From Denticeps clupeoides (Eukaryota > Chordata > Actinopteri > Clupeiformes > Denticipitidae), in the NCBI RefSeq assembly GCF_900700375.1, contig NC_041707.1, forward strand, positions 12,182,046-12,246,045: a stretch of 64,000 bases of DNA, given 5' to 3'. Positions 31,901 through 43,439 of the stretch are shown here, in pieces. How positions within the stretch are numbered: position 1 is the first letter of the stretch; each line of letters begins with the position of its first letter. Made by a program: the position numbers and the translations under genes. The notes beneath the pieces are model-generated. The model was given only the letters and a program-made list of their open reading frames with translations, made no database searches and was not told where the DNA came from.

Positions 31901-33046
31901 AGCATCAGTGCAGTACACCTGCTACCATCCAAAAGAAACAATAAAATCAATATAGAACTAATTTAAATGTATAAAAATGCATATATTAACACCTCTGTAT
32001 TTTGATCCCTGTAGATTAAGGAAAGGTTCAATTTGTTTACATGAGAAGAGCTGTTTTTACAGGACAGGTCAACTGAGCTTGACTGAATCTAATGGTTTTT
32101 TTGGCCAAAGAATAGATAGTCAAATTTGGACAATTGTGACATTGGTCCAAAGGTTCAAAGCAAAGGAAGTAATAAAACCCACTAAATCATACATCAGTAT
32201 CTTGTCTGATATATTCCACTAGACCGGACCTCTCAATGGACAGTACCTTGTTGTATACACCGATACTACAACAGCCAAAATAACTGAATTTAGGACAGAT
32301 CTCTAAAATGAGAGATAATGGGAAGGAAGCCATTGGTGATTGCTGTGAACAACTGATGAGCCTCACTCTGAATCACCAGCAACTCATAAGATGAAAACAA
32401 AATTGAACCAAGAGCATGAAGTGAAGTGATTTGTTTTCATTAGAGGAAGCTTTAACTGGATGCAAGCAGCTGCAATTTAATAACATTAGTGACCATTAAA
32501 TTACATTAAAAAAAAAACAAAACAAAAAAAAAAAAAAAACAGTTGCCCATGCTAGGAGTGATACACAACAAATGGAGAACACGATAGTGCTACCAAGTAG
32601 TGTTGCTCTGACTGGAGATTAATAAATTACACATTCCTCCAATACACAGATTTGGTCTTAATCAGAAGAAACCTCCTGTCAGTATAGCATTTCCATAACA
32701 TTTCACCCATTCGTCACCAAAACTGACATCAGTGTGATCGATACTACTACTAAAACAGACCATCAGATGACTTGCGCAAAGGACCTGGCAATGTAGTGAT
32801 GAGCAAAATGAATTTACACACCAAGCTTTGTGAGGCTAGGAAGCGATCCAAGGCACTCGCACAATCCCTTTGTTTTACACAGCAGTGCAAGGCAAAGAAT
32901 GTGACACTGTTGATTAAAAGAAGACCACTGGTGTCTACCAGATGCTCAGTCAGATACACCAATTTATATAATGAAATGGGGAGTCTTGAGTTAAATGGTT
33001 TTGGAGTTACTAAAATAAAGAATGATAGAAATCATCTTGGCGTCCT

Positions 33047-36000
33047 TTAATGCAGGAAACGGATGCTCATCTTCTGTTCCACGTCAACCTTCTCCAGAAC
33101 CTAGGATAAGACCAAAGACAATATCAGGGTAATGAACACATACACAGAATCATAAGAGGCCTGACTCATGAACACAACAATACGCAGGTGCTGTTTATAA
33201 TGCACCCACGGGAAGGGAAAATGCCGTACCTTGATGAACTCGCTAAAAGATATGGACATATCACCGTTGGTGTCGGCTTCCTGTATGGTTCTGTCTGCAA
33301 TGCTCCCTAATTGCTCATCTGAGATGTTTACACCGACCATCATCCTGAGGACCTGAAAACACATACAGGATGGTTATAGGTGCTCTCCTAATACTTTAAT
33401 AAGCATGTATGGGCACATGCTGGAAATAACACTAATCTGGAGCTTGTTGGTGGGACTTGGTGTTGAAAATGGCAATGTGTCACAGGTGATGACAAATAGC
33501 AGGTAGACAGTTAATTCCCTGTCCCCAGACTCTGAGATAGTAATTATCCCCAGACCTGGTCACTAAACCACAGCAGACAGCACATCACTTCAAAGGGTGG
33601 CAAAGGACATCAGATGTATATCACAGATACTTCACAACCTGACAGATTTCAATAATTGTGTATATTTTTTACTTATTTTATGATTGCAGATAACATTAGC
33701 ATTTATAAGAAATATTCTATAAACCTGTAAACTAGCCTTATGACTTAAACCACACTTGAATTGCAAAATCCAGTGAGTCAGTCAAAAAAGCAGTCACTGT
33801 TTCCCTTAAATCCTTGTGTCATCAAGGATTATTCAGAATTGATGTGACTGTCAACTCCTTTCTGTCACAGGGGAGTTTGTCCTACCTGGAGCAGCTCATC
33901 TCGGGATATTTTGTCATCCCTGTCCAGGTCATATAGCCTAAAAGCAACTGCAACAGAAAAGAAGGGACAAATGATGTCTGCACTGAGAGGAACAAGTTCA
34001 ATCCAACTTATCTTTTAACCCACATCACTGTTGTTGTTAAATATACAAAATCTTTATTTAAAAGTTCTCTTTTGTGACTTTGGAATGTGTAAGGAAATAA
34101 AAGCATTGAACTCACAGAGCAGCTTGTTGTTTCTGCTGTTCAGAGGCTCTGAAGCATCATGGCCTTTGCTCTTCTCATTGTCCTCAACTGGCCGGAAGTG
34201 TGCAAGCGTCCGCATGAACCCACGGAAATTCACCTGATCCTCTCTAATAAGGAAAACACACATGCAAGTCGTAAATGAGTTGTGTAAGCAATGTGTAGTG
34301 TCTACCATCAACAAATGTTCATTTATCTTTAGTGGCTGAACAATCTATGATTCATGGTCTCAATATTAGACAATATTAATATTGTAACAGAACCGCACAA
34401 ATACAGTGTATGGCACATCTTTTTCACATACGCATCAGAATACTTAATTTGAACATGCAGACAATCTCAAATGAAAATTTAAAAACAATGTTTAGATGGT
34501 CAGTCAAAAGGATGACTTGTATGAAACATATTGCCGATTAATAAAAAGCTCAAATAAATGAAGGGAACACAAAAACAAGACATCTGAATGAATTAAATAT
34601 TCTTATTAAAAACACATTACAGAGATGAATGTGCTGACAACATTGCTGACAACAAAAAAATTATCTATAGAAAAATCAAATGTATCAACCCATGGAGGTC
34701 CGGATTTGGAGGCACACTTAAAATTAAAGTGGAAAAAATACACTACAGGCTGATCGAACTTTGGAGTAATGTCCTTAAAAGAGGCCAAAATGAAGCTCAG
34801 AAGTGTGTGTGGCCTCAACGTGCTTGTATGACCTCCCTACAAAACCTGAGCATGCTCCTGAGGTGGTAGAAGATCTCCTGAGGGTTCTCCTCCCAGACCT
34901 GGACTAAAGACTCAACCAACTCCTGGACAGTCTGTGGTGCAACGTGCCATTGGTGGATGAAGCGTGACATGGTGTCCCAGAATTGCTCAACTGGATTCAA
35001 CTGGAAGGGGCGGGCCAGTCCATAGCATCAATGCCTTCATCTTGCAGGAACTGCTGACACACTCCAGCCACATGAGGTCTAGCATTGTCTTGCATTAGGC
35101 AGAACCCTGTCACATGTGCTCAGTGTGAACCTGCTTTTCACCTGTGAAGAGCACACAAATTTGCCAATCTTGGAGTTCAAACATACTGCACGGTGTTGGG
35201 CTGTAAGCACCTGTGTCGGGCCCGCATACCACCCTCATGGAGTCTGCTTCTGACCGTTTGAACAGATACATGCATATTTGTGGCCTGCTGGAGGTCATTT
35301 TGCAGGGCTCTGGCAGTGCTCCTCCTGTTCCTCCTTGCACAAAGGCTACTCAGTTGTTGCATCCCTGCAGTCTCTTCCAGTTCTCCTGATGTTCTGGCCT
35401 GTCTACTGGAGGCACCTCCATGCTCTGAACACTAAACTGACAGACACAGCAAACCTTCATGCCACAGCTCGCATTGATGTGCCATCCTGGATGAGCTGCA
35501 CTACTGTCTTGCTAATTGCCCATAATTTCCACCTGTTGTCTATTCCATTTGCACAACAGCATGTGAAATTGATTGTCAGTGTTGGTTCATAAGCGGACAG
35601 TTTGAGTTACATTGCGTTGTTTAAGCGTTTTTTGAGCAGTGTATTAGACATTAAAAAAAGATCTCATCATTTTGTTCATGTAGGGAGGGTGAAATCAACC
35701 CACTCATAGTCAGTGAGTTTATCCAGGTTACTGTGACTCATTCTGGAGTTTGAAGGACTGTATTTCAAAGGTGCGGCCTGAACAACTTCAAGTACAGAGG
35801 GCACATTCATTTGTGGAAATGAATACATGCATACAAAAAATACTTGCTTGTTAGCACTACAGGAGATCACTTTCTTATACATCTGCACTTTTCCAACAAC
35901 GCACAAAGCATACTGGACAGTACGTGATGTGAAGATGTTGCAATGGCACCAAACATTGGTAGTTCCTCTATGAATCATTACTGTGCAGCCTGGTCACGAG

Positions 36001-39000
36001 ATTCTTATCCAGGTGAAAAGTTTTGGAAGAAATCCACAGAATCGAGGTAATTTCAATTCAAAGCAAATATACTTTTCAGAGGAACAGCTTCTTGAAAGTA
36101 ATTCAAAACTCAACCAAAGGAGAGCTTTGGCTGAGCAAACATCGCAAACCATTAGAGGCCAGAGCTAGAATTAGACCGCCTACAAGTTGGACTTTTCTGG
36201 GACTGTAATGATAGGTTGAAGCTACGTCGTCTTGTTTTGCAGTGAGCTTCAAAGATAACCACAACCATGACGGTCAAAAACTAATAAACAACCTCCCAAA
36301 TGGAAAAAGTGTGGACCTCTCAGACTCAGCAACGCTTATGTGGTGGCCTGGCGTACAGTAATAGCAACAGGCCTTGCTGATTTTCCTGTGAAACAGCCAG
36401 CCTGCACTTCACTCTGGGCCACAAGGCCTATGTGTTTGACCTTTTACAACTACACTCTTTTATAATGTTCCTTAAAATATATTTTTTTATTCATTATGAA
36501 GTTGAACAGATTTTGTGTTGAGATGTGTGTGTATTATATGTGGGTGGGGGGGTTTATTAGAACACACTCACCCTTCTGGAAAGAAGGCGTTGATGATACG
36601 GTCTCCAAGAGGGTTGATTGCCAACTCTGGGATCCTTTGGAAATCCTCCCGACTTAATAATGAAAAAAAAACACCAGTGTCATTAGCTTTTTGGGTTTTA
36701 AAAGGAAAAAAATGTGGTATTGGCAAATAGCTTAATTATAAAGTGCATTAAAACCCTCCTTTCAGGCTGATAAAGATAGAAAATTACCGATTATTGAAGG
36801 TGCTGTGGTCCAAAGGACAAGTACTGGACACAGCCAGGGTGTCCTAAAAAAAAATCTCTGCCATACTCATGATCTCTGCAAACAAATGTGTATATGGGCC
36901 TTGTTTTGCGGAAATAACTTAATATATACTGTGTGTTAATCAAAGTTAGCCTTATATTTCCTAATGTAACATAGCATCACATATGAAAAAGGAATAATTT
37001 TTTTAATGTTCAAGCTTAAGCAACTGTTTGCAATTAGAAAATGTGTAATTTAGAGTCAACTGAAAAGGTAATCGGCCACAATACAAAATTCCCGGTCAAC
37101 TCAACGTACAGCTAATGGAACACTGTGTTACCAGAGCATTTGTACTGGACATGTCTGACAGCGGGCTGAGACACAGTTGTGGCAACTAATGACTGACTAG
37201 GCTGAGTCACCTTCATCCGAAGACTACAATGTTCCCCATTAAACAGCGTGACCATTTACTGAGAAGGTCAGGGCAAAGCTCCTCTTTGTTTAGTATGAAA
37301 ACATTTGACGGGAAAAAAAAAAAAAAAAAAAAGTTGTGTTTCTCAGTATTATCCAGTAAATCACAGGATGGCAGCCCTTTGTGACACAAAACAAGCTTAT
37401 CTCCTTCTGTGTGTTGTGTCCCCATGTGAAATCCGAGGTCTGATAAACACTTGATTAATGTCAGTCAATACAGAACAAGACATCAAGAGTGGAACATCTT
37501 TGTAGTGTAAAAAAAATCCACTGAGAATGCACCTATGATGACTTCACATTCCCCCACAAAAACAAAGTGGTGAATTGTATAAGGGTTTGTAAGACCCAGA
37601 ACATCAGGTTTAACGTGCCAGTAAGGCAGGGTGATCATGAACTGAGACTAGTCAATGTCCAACGGTGTTAATTTTAGAAACACACATCAAGACTTCCAGC
37701 AGGAAGCAATATTAGTAGGAGCAATCAAAGTTCATTCCAAAAATGACTCCGTGGAGGTCACAACTCCAGGCCCTCCACCATCATCATGTTTCAAGTACCC
37801 TCACATGCACTGTGTTCTGTTCTCAGGCGGGGAGGTGACGTGCGTGCATTTGTTGATGGGAGGGAGGGAAGCAGTACCTGAGCGCTCCGTTCTCACCCTT
37901 ATCCAGGCTGTGGAAACGGCTGTAGAGGCGGGTGATCTGACTGTGGGAGACTGCGGGCAGAACAGAAAGAGAGAGAGCCCGACGTGAGTCTAATCCTTCA
38001 GTGGACAATAGGCAATTTCGACCCTGCGAGAGGCACGCAAGAGGACTTTATCACACCACAAGGGATTAAGCACAGCGGTTCAAATGGAGTTTTCCACCGG
38101 TCACTCATTCAATTATTCATTCATTCACAGAATCGCTTTTTCCTGGGGGAAACAAAAAAAACGCAGTTGGAAATTTGATGAGGGAGGAGACTCATTTTCA
38201 GACATGCCTCAAGCAAAACAGCACAATATTGAGGAAGAACCAAAAAAATAAAATAAATAAAATCAGTTACATACTGTGTTAATATGCCATGAATATCAAC
38301 ACCGCAAACAACAAAGACACTGAAGAATATGAATATTTATGAAAGTGCTGAACAATTTTATACTCTGACATAAAAACACTGGGGGGGTACTGTAAATGTA
38401 AACCGGTAACCTTTGTGATAAAAACGCCTTTTCAGCATCATTGTCTGGGTTCAAAGAATGCCCTGCATGCCGGCAGCCTTTGTCGAATACAAAGTGAAAA
38501 TCCTATAGCCTGTAGCAGAACACGACACTCCTAACAAATTAACCAAGGAATGGGATGAAATGCCTGGAAGGCCCTGTATGTCCTGACTCACCGAAATACA
38601 ATCGGTGTGGGAAAAAAAAGGAAAGACCATGACATTATAACAAGCCATGGAACACAAAGGGAAAACTATATTCAGGATATTCAGCATCGAAGGAAACCAT
38701 CTAGATCCGACATCAAAAACAACTCGACGTCATCGTTTTTTGGATCTCTGTTGGCATTAAGAATCCCGCTATTCCACTGCAGTGCAGATTCCACAAGAGG
38801 CAATCCCATTCCAATGTTTGAAGAGGTCCTGCCCGCGAGTGACTGGAGTTTTATAAAAAGCCATACTAAGTCAGTAACGTTTCATGCTTTTAACTGCGAC
38901 TGGCAAAGGCAAAATAATTACTGTATGTATTTATGTATACATGTATGTGCTTTTTTTTTATTACACACTATGTTCCCTAGGAGTGTGATTACAACACTCA

Positions 39001-40049
39001 TGCTTTCACTCCACTCCAGCATGCTTTCATAATGCGACAGATTGCGTCAGAGCCCAGATCTTGTAAGAATCAAGTATCAGCTGCTTGCAAGAGTGGATGC
39101 CAAGTGCCACAAACCATCACTCGAGTAGCTTCATGTAGCCACAAAAAACATGGGGTGGTAGCAGCCTAGTGGGTAACACACTTGCCTATGAACCAGAAGA
39201 CCCAGGTTCAAATTCCACTTGTCCAAGACACTTAACCCTAAGTACAATAAGTAACTACTTATTGTAAGTTGGTCTGGATAAGGGCAAAATGCTGTAAATG
39301 TAAAAAACACTGACAGGCAAAGAATATTATTGGACAAATGCAACAAGTTGCCCATGGGTACAGCATCTCGCATGAAGATGATGAAGAGATGAATAGGCTC
39401 CATACTGCAACTTTGGAGGAGCTCCAGGCAAAAAAGTTGCTCAATCAGCCGTACAGGCTTCCACTTTATCAATAGAAATCCGGGGGAAGGTTGGCTTGCT
39501 GACTCTTGACAAACGGCACGATTGTCCTACCACATATCATCACCTGAGATCTTAGATCCCTGGCAGGGCTTTTGGGCTTTCTGTGCTACCAAGAGCGGAA
39601 AAGATGAAATGTGTTTTGTGTTAATAGCACAATTTACAGCCATGCTCCGCTATGCACAAAATTCCGAAAACGCACTCGGCTTCCACAAGACCAGCAGAGA
39701 AGTGTTGTAATTTCCAGATCTGTGAACCCATTTACATGTACAGCATTTATCAGACGCCCTTATCCAGAGCGACTTACAATCCGTAGTTACAGGGACAGTC
39801 CCCCTGGAGCAACTCAGGGTTAAGTGTCTTGCTCAGGGACACAACGGTAGTAAGTGGGATTTGAACCTGGGTCTTCCGGTTCATAGGCGAGTGTGTTACC
39901 CACTGTTTCCCCAAGTCCTGCAGATGAAAGATGAACGCTAATCGGCTAGATTCGGTTAGCCGACAGCCAGATAAATACTCACAGCCCGTCTCCTTCTTGA
40001 TTTCCTCGATGTCCTCCTCCCTCAGTAACGACGACGCTCTGGAGCCCAT
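33047..40049 (-). CDS. chp1: Calcineurin B homologous protein 1 (EF-hand)
   Basis: CHP1 is an N-myristoylated EF-hand protein that binds and stabilises plasma-membrane Na+/H+ exchangers (NHE1 and relatives) and also supports GPAT4 and vesicle traffic (family knowledge). Exons: 40049-39983, 37950-37878, 36652-36572, 34243-34116, 33947-33886, 33352-33230, 33100-33047; phases close to exactly 195 residues, the vertebrate length. The N-terminus [20 protein letters not shown] is a myristoylation signal (Gly2). EF-hands 1 and 2 are degenerate ([32 protein letters not shown]). EF-3 ([16 protein letters not shown]) and EF-4 ([17 protein letters not shown]) keep the Asp ligands for calcium. The C-terminus [13 protein letters not shown] is conserved. 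Intron 1 holds two SINE copies and intron 3 a Tc1-like remnant. Confidence 0.97.
34535..35645 (-). mobile_element. Degenerate Tc1/mariner-like transposon
   Basis: About 1.1 kb in chp1 intron 3. Ends share inverted TGCTCAAAAAA/AAAGGGAACAC-type sequence common to a widespread fish family. Minus-strand frames hold transposase pieces ([18 protein letters not shown], then a separate segment with [20 protein letters not shown]), interrupted and with about half the internal coding DNA missing. Confidence 0.8.
39148..39302 (+). mobile_element. tRNA-derived SINE, family B
   Basis: Plus-oriented copy: GCAGCCTAGTGGGTAACACA head, GGTTCAAATTCC B-box, end AATGCTGTAAATGTAAA. In chp1 intron 1. Confidence 0.8.
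39729..39907 (-). mobile_element. tRNA-derived SINE, family B
   Basis: Well-preserved minus copy ending 75 bp before the chp1 exon-1 donor (39982). Its tRNA head is clipped at the CACTG end. Confidence 0.85.
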
Positions 40050-40500
40050 GGTGCGTGTTCGAGCCGCCTCACACTCGGGTGTCCGGCTGTTACTTCCCCG
40101 CTGGCAGCCAACTCGACGCTCACGACAAGCACACGACGTCCTGCCTAAACCGCTTCGCCGGCAAACTCGGGCGATACCGGTCGGCCACCGGTCTACGGCC
40201 ACACGGCAGAGAAAACAGGGGGTTCCCTTTCGCCTCGACTCGCCTTTTATTTCCTTATTCTCCCTTATTTACTGAGGACGAAAGCGTGCAGACGTCTCGC
40301 GGACGAGATATCGAACAACCCGGCCAGCCTACGGCACCGTGACGTAAAAGGTGGTGGTGGTGGGGGGGACTGGGACTGGGACTGGGACTGGGCATGCTCA
40401 CATCCTCAAATTCTATTGGTCCAAAGCGCTGTCACTCATACAGTGATGCCCACGCCCCTGTCGACGTCACCGCTTTCAGGGGCCGAGAGAGCCTTGGATA
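40050..40500 (-). promoter_or_regulatory. chp1: chp1 promoter with CRE-like sites and G-run repeat
   Basis: Dense CpG from 40020 to 40330 marks the promoter and 5' UTR. A CRE-like TGACGTAA lies at about 40340 and a second GACGTCA-type site near 40464. Between them, 40351-40392 holds GTG repeats, a run of seven G, then four ACTGGG units. Transcription start not determined. Confidence 0.6.
40362..40392 (+). repeat. (ACTGGG)4 with G7 run, G-quadruplex-type
   Basis: G runs at 40362-40368, 40372-40374, 40378-40380, 40384-40386 and 40390-40392 are separated by identical ACT loops, matching the classical G-quadruplex pattern. It is on the template strand for chp1, just upstream of its presumed start. 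Confidence 0.85.
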
Positions 40501-41510
40501 ATTTTTGATAGAATGTTGCGCAGCATTAATCATTAACTGGATCCGGTCTAAAGTTATACTTGGGACAATTTTTTAATGCGCGGAAAACCTTTCATCAAAC
40601 GAGTCGGTCGGTAGGATACATTAGCTGGTTGTTTATTTATTCAATTCAGAATAAATAAGCACATTGGAAATTGAATTAGAAGGCGTTAATATTGCGCTTC
40701 AACCTCAGAACGACAACGTCACTGATCAGTGAGCTGAAGAAGAAATGTTATATTTTAAACCTGAACTAATGAGTTTACGTCTCTCAACATTTATCGACGC
40801 CGGGTTTGCCGACACCTAGCGGTGATTTTCCCCCTGTGACCAGAAATCACTTACACCTTCATGCATTTCAAATTAACTTTAGATTTTTGCATAGCCCCAA
40901 TGAGACACTAAATCATTTAAAGGATTCGGAGATTTGTAATGACGGCTGTAATGACAAGGAATCTCAAAATTGTGAATTGAGATTACTAATCTGCACGAAT
41001 CACATTAAAGTAATGCCTTATTTTGTTGAGCAGAGTAAAGAATTGGCCAGGTGTGTTAAAGAGTGAACATTATTTCCAATGTCAATGAACAAAATTCTTC
41101 ACACGGATTAGGAATACTTATATATTAAATGTGCAATATAGGCACGTTCAGTATACAACAATACAATTAAAATGTAATCATGCAGTTTAAATCAGAGGCC
41201 TTGCATGTGGGACCGTTGTCCCTTGCCTGTCTGTATTCCATTTAATTATAGTATTATAAATCAGTGTGAAGGCAGGTGAAATATAAGTGCCAACTCCATG
41301 AGCCATGTGACTGAAGAAAGATTGCAAGAAATGCAATATTGCAGGAAAAGCTCAGAGTGAAGGGCATCTGAAATGATATTTATGTCAGGTCATACATCAA
41401 CTGGTCACATCGGAGGCCATGCAGGTTTTCTTACATGAGGGACGATTTCAGCTGAATGCTAAAATAGACTGTGACATAGTCACCAATGTGTCATCCAAAA
41501 CATTACAACC

Positions 41511-41728
41511 ATTTACATTTACGGTATTTATCAGACGCCCTTATCCAGAGCGACTTACACTCAGTAAGGGATTACTTACAATCAGGGACAGTCTCCCAGG
41601 AGCAATTTAGGGTTAAGGTTATTGTAAGTAATCTTGCTCAGGGACACAATGGTAGTAAGTGGGGTTTGAACCCGGGTCTTCTGGCTCATAGGCGAGTGTG
41701 TTACCCACAAGGCTACAACCACCACAAG
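41511..41728 (-). mobile_element. tRNA-derived SINE, family B, with internal duplication
   Basis: Minus copy; contains an extra stretch (ACTCAGTAAGGGATTACTTA region) compared with other copies, making it about 20 bp longer. Upstream of chp1. Confidence 0.85.
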
Positions 41729-41804
41729 CTAATGTTGTGTAGGTCCCCCTTTGCACTGTGCTCTGACTCATCCCACAATAAGATATTAGCAGCAATCCTA
41801 AGAG

Positions 41805-41990
41805 ATTATTAGATAGATAAAGATACTACCCCGAAGGAAATTTAGGTGTCCAGTAGCTATATAGACAACATCCTCTGACTCTGGGAGTGCTCCGTCTCCG
41901 GTCCAAAGTTTCAAGTTGTCAGTGTTGTCTGCCTGATTTCCAAACTGTGTGATCCTGATGTTAAGCATATAACTTCAGAAAGTCGTGCAA
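41805..41990. mobile_element. Probable LINE 3'-end fragment
   Basis: TAGATAGATAAAGATAC followed by CCCGAAGGAAATT is the recurrent end sequence of fish non-LTR elements. No reverse transcriptase part is present. Weak call. Confidence 0.4.
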
Positions 41991-42004
41991 ATGCATCCTT
42001 CTGT

Positions 42005-42775
42005 CCTGCCCTGTCCTGCTGCAGTGTTGGAGAGTATTCACATCACATCACAAATGATAGAATAACAAAATGTTACTCAGAATTCTACACGCAACACTCC
42101 ATAATGACAACATGAAAAAAGCTTACTTGAGGTTTGGGCAAATGTATTAAAAATAAAAAAAAAGAACTGAGAAATCAAATGTACATAAGTCTTCTCAATA
42201 CTTTGCTCAATACTTTTGTTTTGCACCTTTGGCAGCAAATACAGCATGAAATCTTTTTGAATATGATGCCACAAGCTTGGCACCGCGTCCCTTGGCCAGT
42301 TTCGTCAATTCTTCTAAACTCCGCCTCTCAAGCTCCATCAGGTTGGATGGGAGACGTTCACTTGGAGACGGCACTCAAAGTTGTCCTGGAGCCACTCCTT
42401 CAATATCATGGCTGTGTGGTTAGGACTGTTGTCCTGCTGAAATATGAAGAGCGATCTGGAGCAGGTTTTTATTCAGGATGTCTCTGTACATTGCTGCAGT
42501 CATCTTCCCCTCTATCCTGACTAGTCTCTCAGTTCCTGCAGCTACATCCTCACAGCATGATGCTTCACTGTAGCAATGGAATTGGCCTTATGGATGATGG
42601 AGGCCACTGTGCTTATTGGGACCTTCATAACAGCAGAAAGTTTTGTTACTCGAGATAATCCTGTCTCTGAGGTCTACAGACAATTCCTTTGACTACATGC
42701 TTGGTTTGTGCTCTGACATGAAATGTCAACTGTGGACCTTATTTAGACGGTGTGTGCCTTTCCAAATCACGTCCA
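42005..42775 (-). mobile_element. Internally deleted Tc1-like transposon
   Basis: Shares with a common fish Tc1 family the segments GAATTCTACACGCAACACTC, CTTTTTGAATATGATGCCAC, AGCTCCATCAGGTTGGATGG and TCCTTTGACTACATGCTTGG, in the family order on the minus strand. A large middle part is missing and the outer right end is not clear. Inactive. Confidence 0.8.
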
Positions 42776-43021
42776 ATCCACACCTTTTCACATTTTCTTC
42801 ATGAATCAACAAAACATCCTCAAACAAGCCCACTATTTCTCATGCCACTGTAACCGTGCACCAGTCATCTATGACCTCAAATACATGCAGTGTTCTCCCC
42901 TGCTGTTGAAACAGCACAATAAGTGTCATTTAGTGCAGGCACAGGTGCATTTGAGGAAATTAGTTGAAGGCTTTATCCTGCTGACAGGGTTTTTGGAGTC
43001 AAATAAGGTCAAGATGGAAAT

Positions 43022-43080
43022 TTACATCACATTTACATGACAGATGCTTTTATCTGAAGTGAATTTACAAAGAGGATGTA
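43022..43080 (-). mobile_element. SINE tail fragment (family B type)
   Basis: TTACATGACAGATGCTTTTATC resembles the end segment of family B; the tRNA head is absent. Confidence 0.45.
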
Positions 43081-43216
43081 AATAAGAAAAGAATTGGTCA
43101 GTATCAAGAGATGATAATATCTCAGAACAAGTTTGTAACCAAGGCACCCGCTCTGAAAGTGAGTGAAGAATGTGGCACCACATCCATCCAGGATCATCAG
43201 TTCTTTTGTCCACCAA

Positions 43217-43218
<2 letters not shown>

Positions 43219-43290
<72 letters not shown>
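43219..43290. repeat. (CA)n microsatellite
   Basis: About 35 CA/AC units with two single-base interruptions. Open frames over it on both strands are simple-repeat artefacts. Confidence 0.97.
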
Positions 43291-43296
<6 letters not shown>

Positions 43297-43439
43297 ACAA
43301 TCATCTGCAGTGGCATGCAGAACAAGAACAGCAACCCATATGAAATCCCATTAGATCCCATTAGTGAAAATTTCATCATGTTGCCCTTTAATTCTTGTAC
43401 CTGCAAAGGCTTACATATAGGGAAAATAAGGATGCTCCA

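Noticed and set aside
38100-38720. Possible extra exon of chp1 in intron 1
   Set aside because: The known seven exons already give the exact family length of 195 residues with closed phases.
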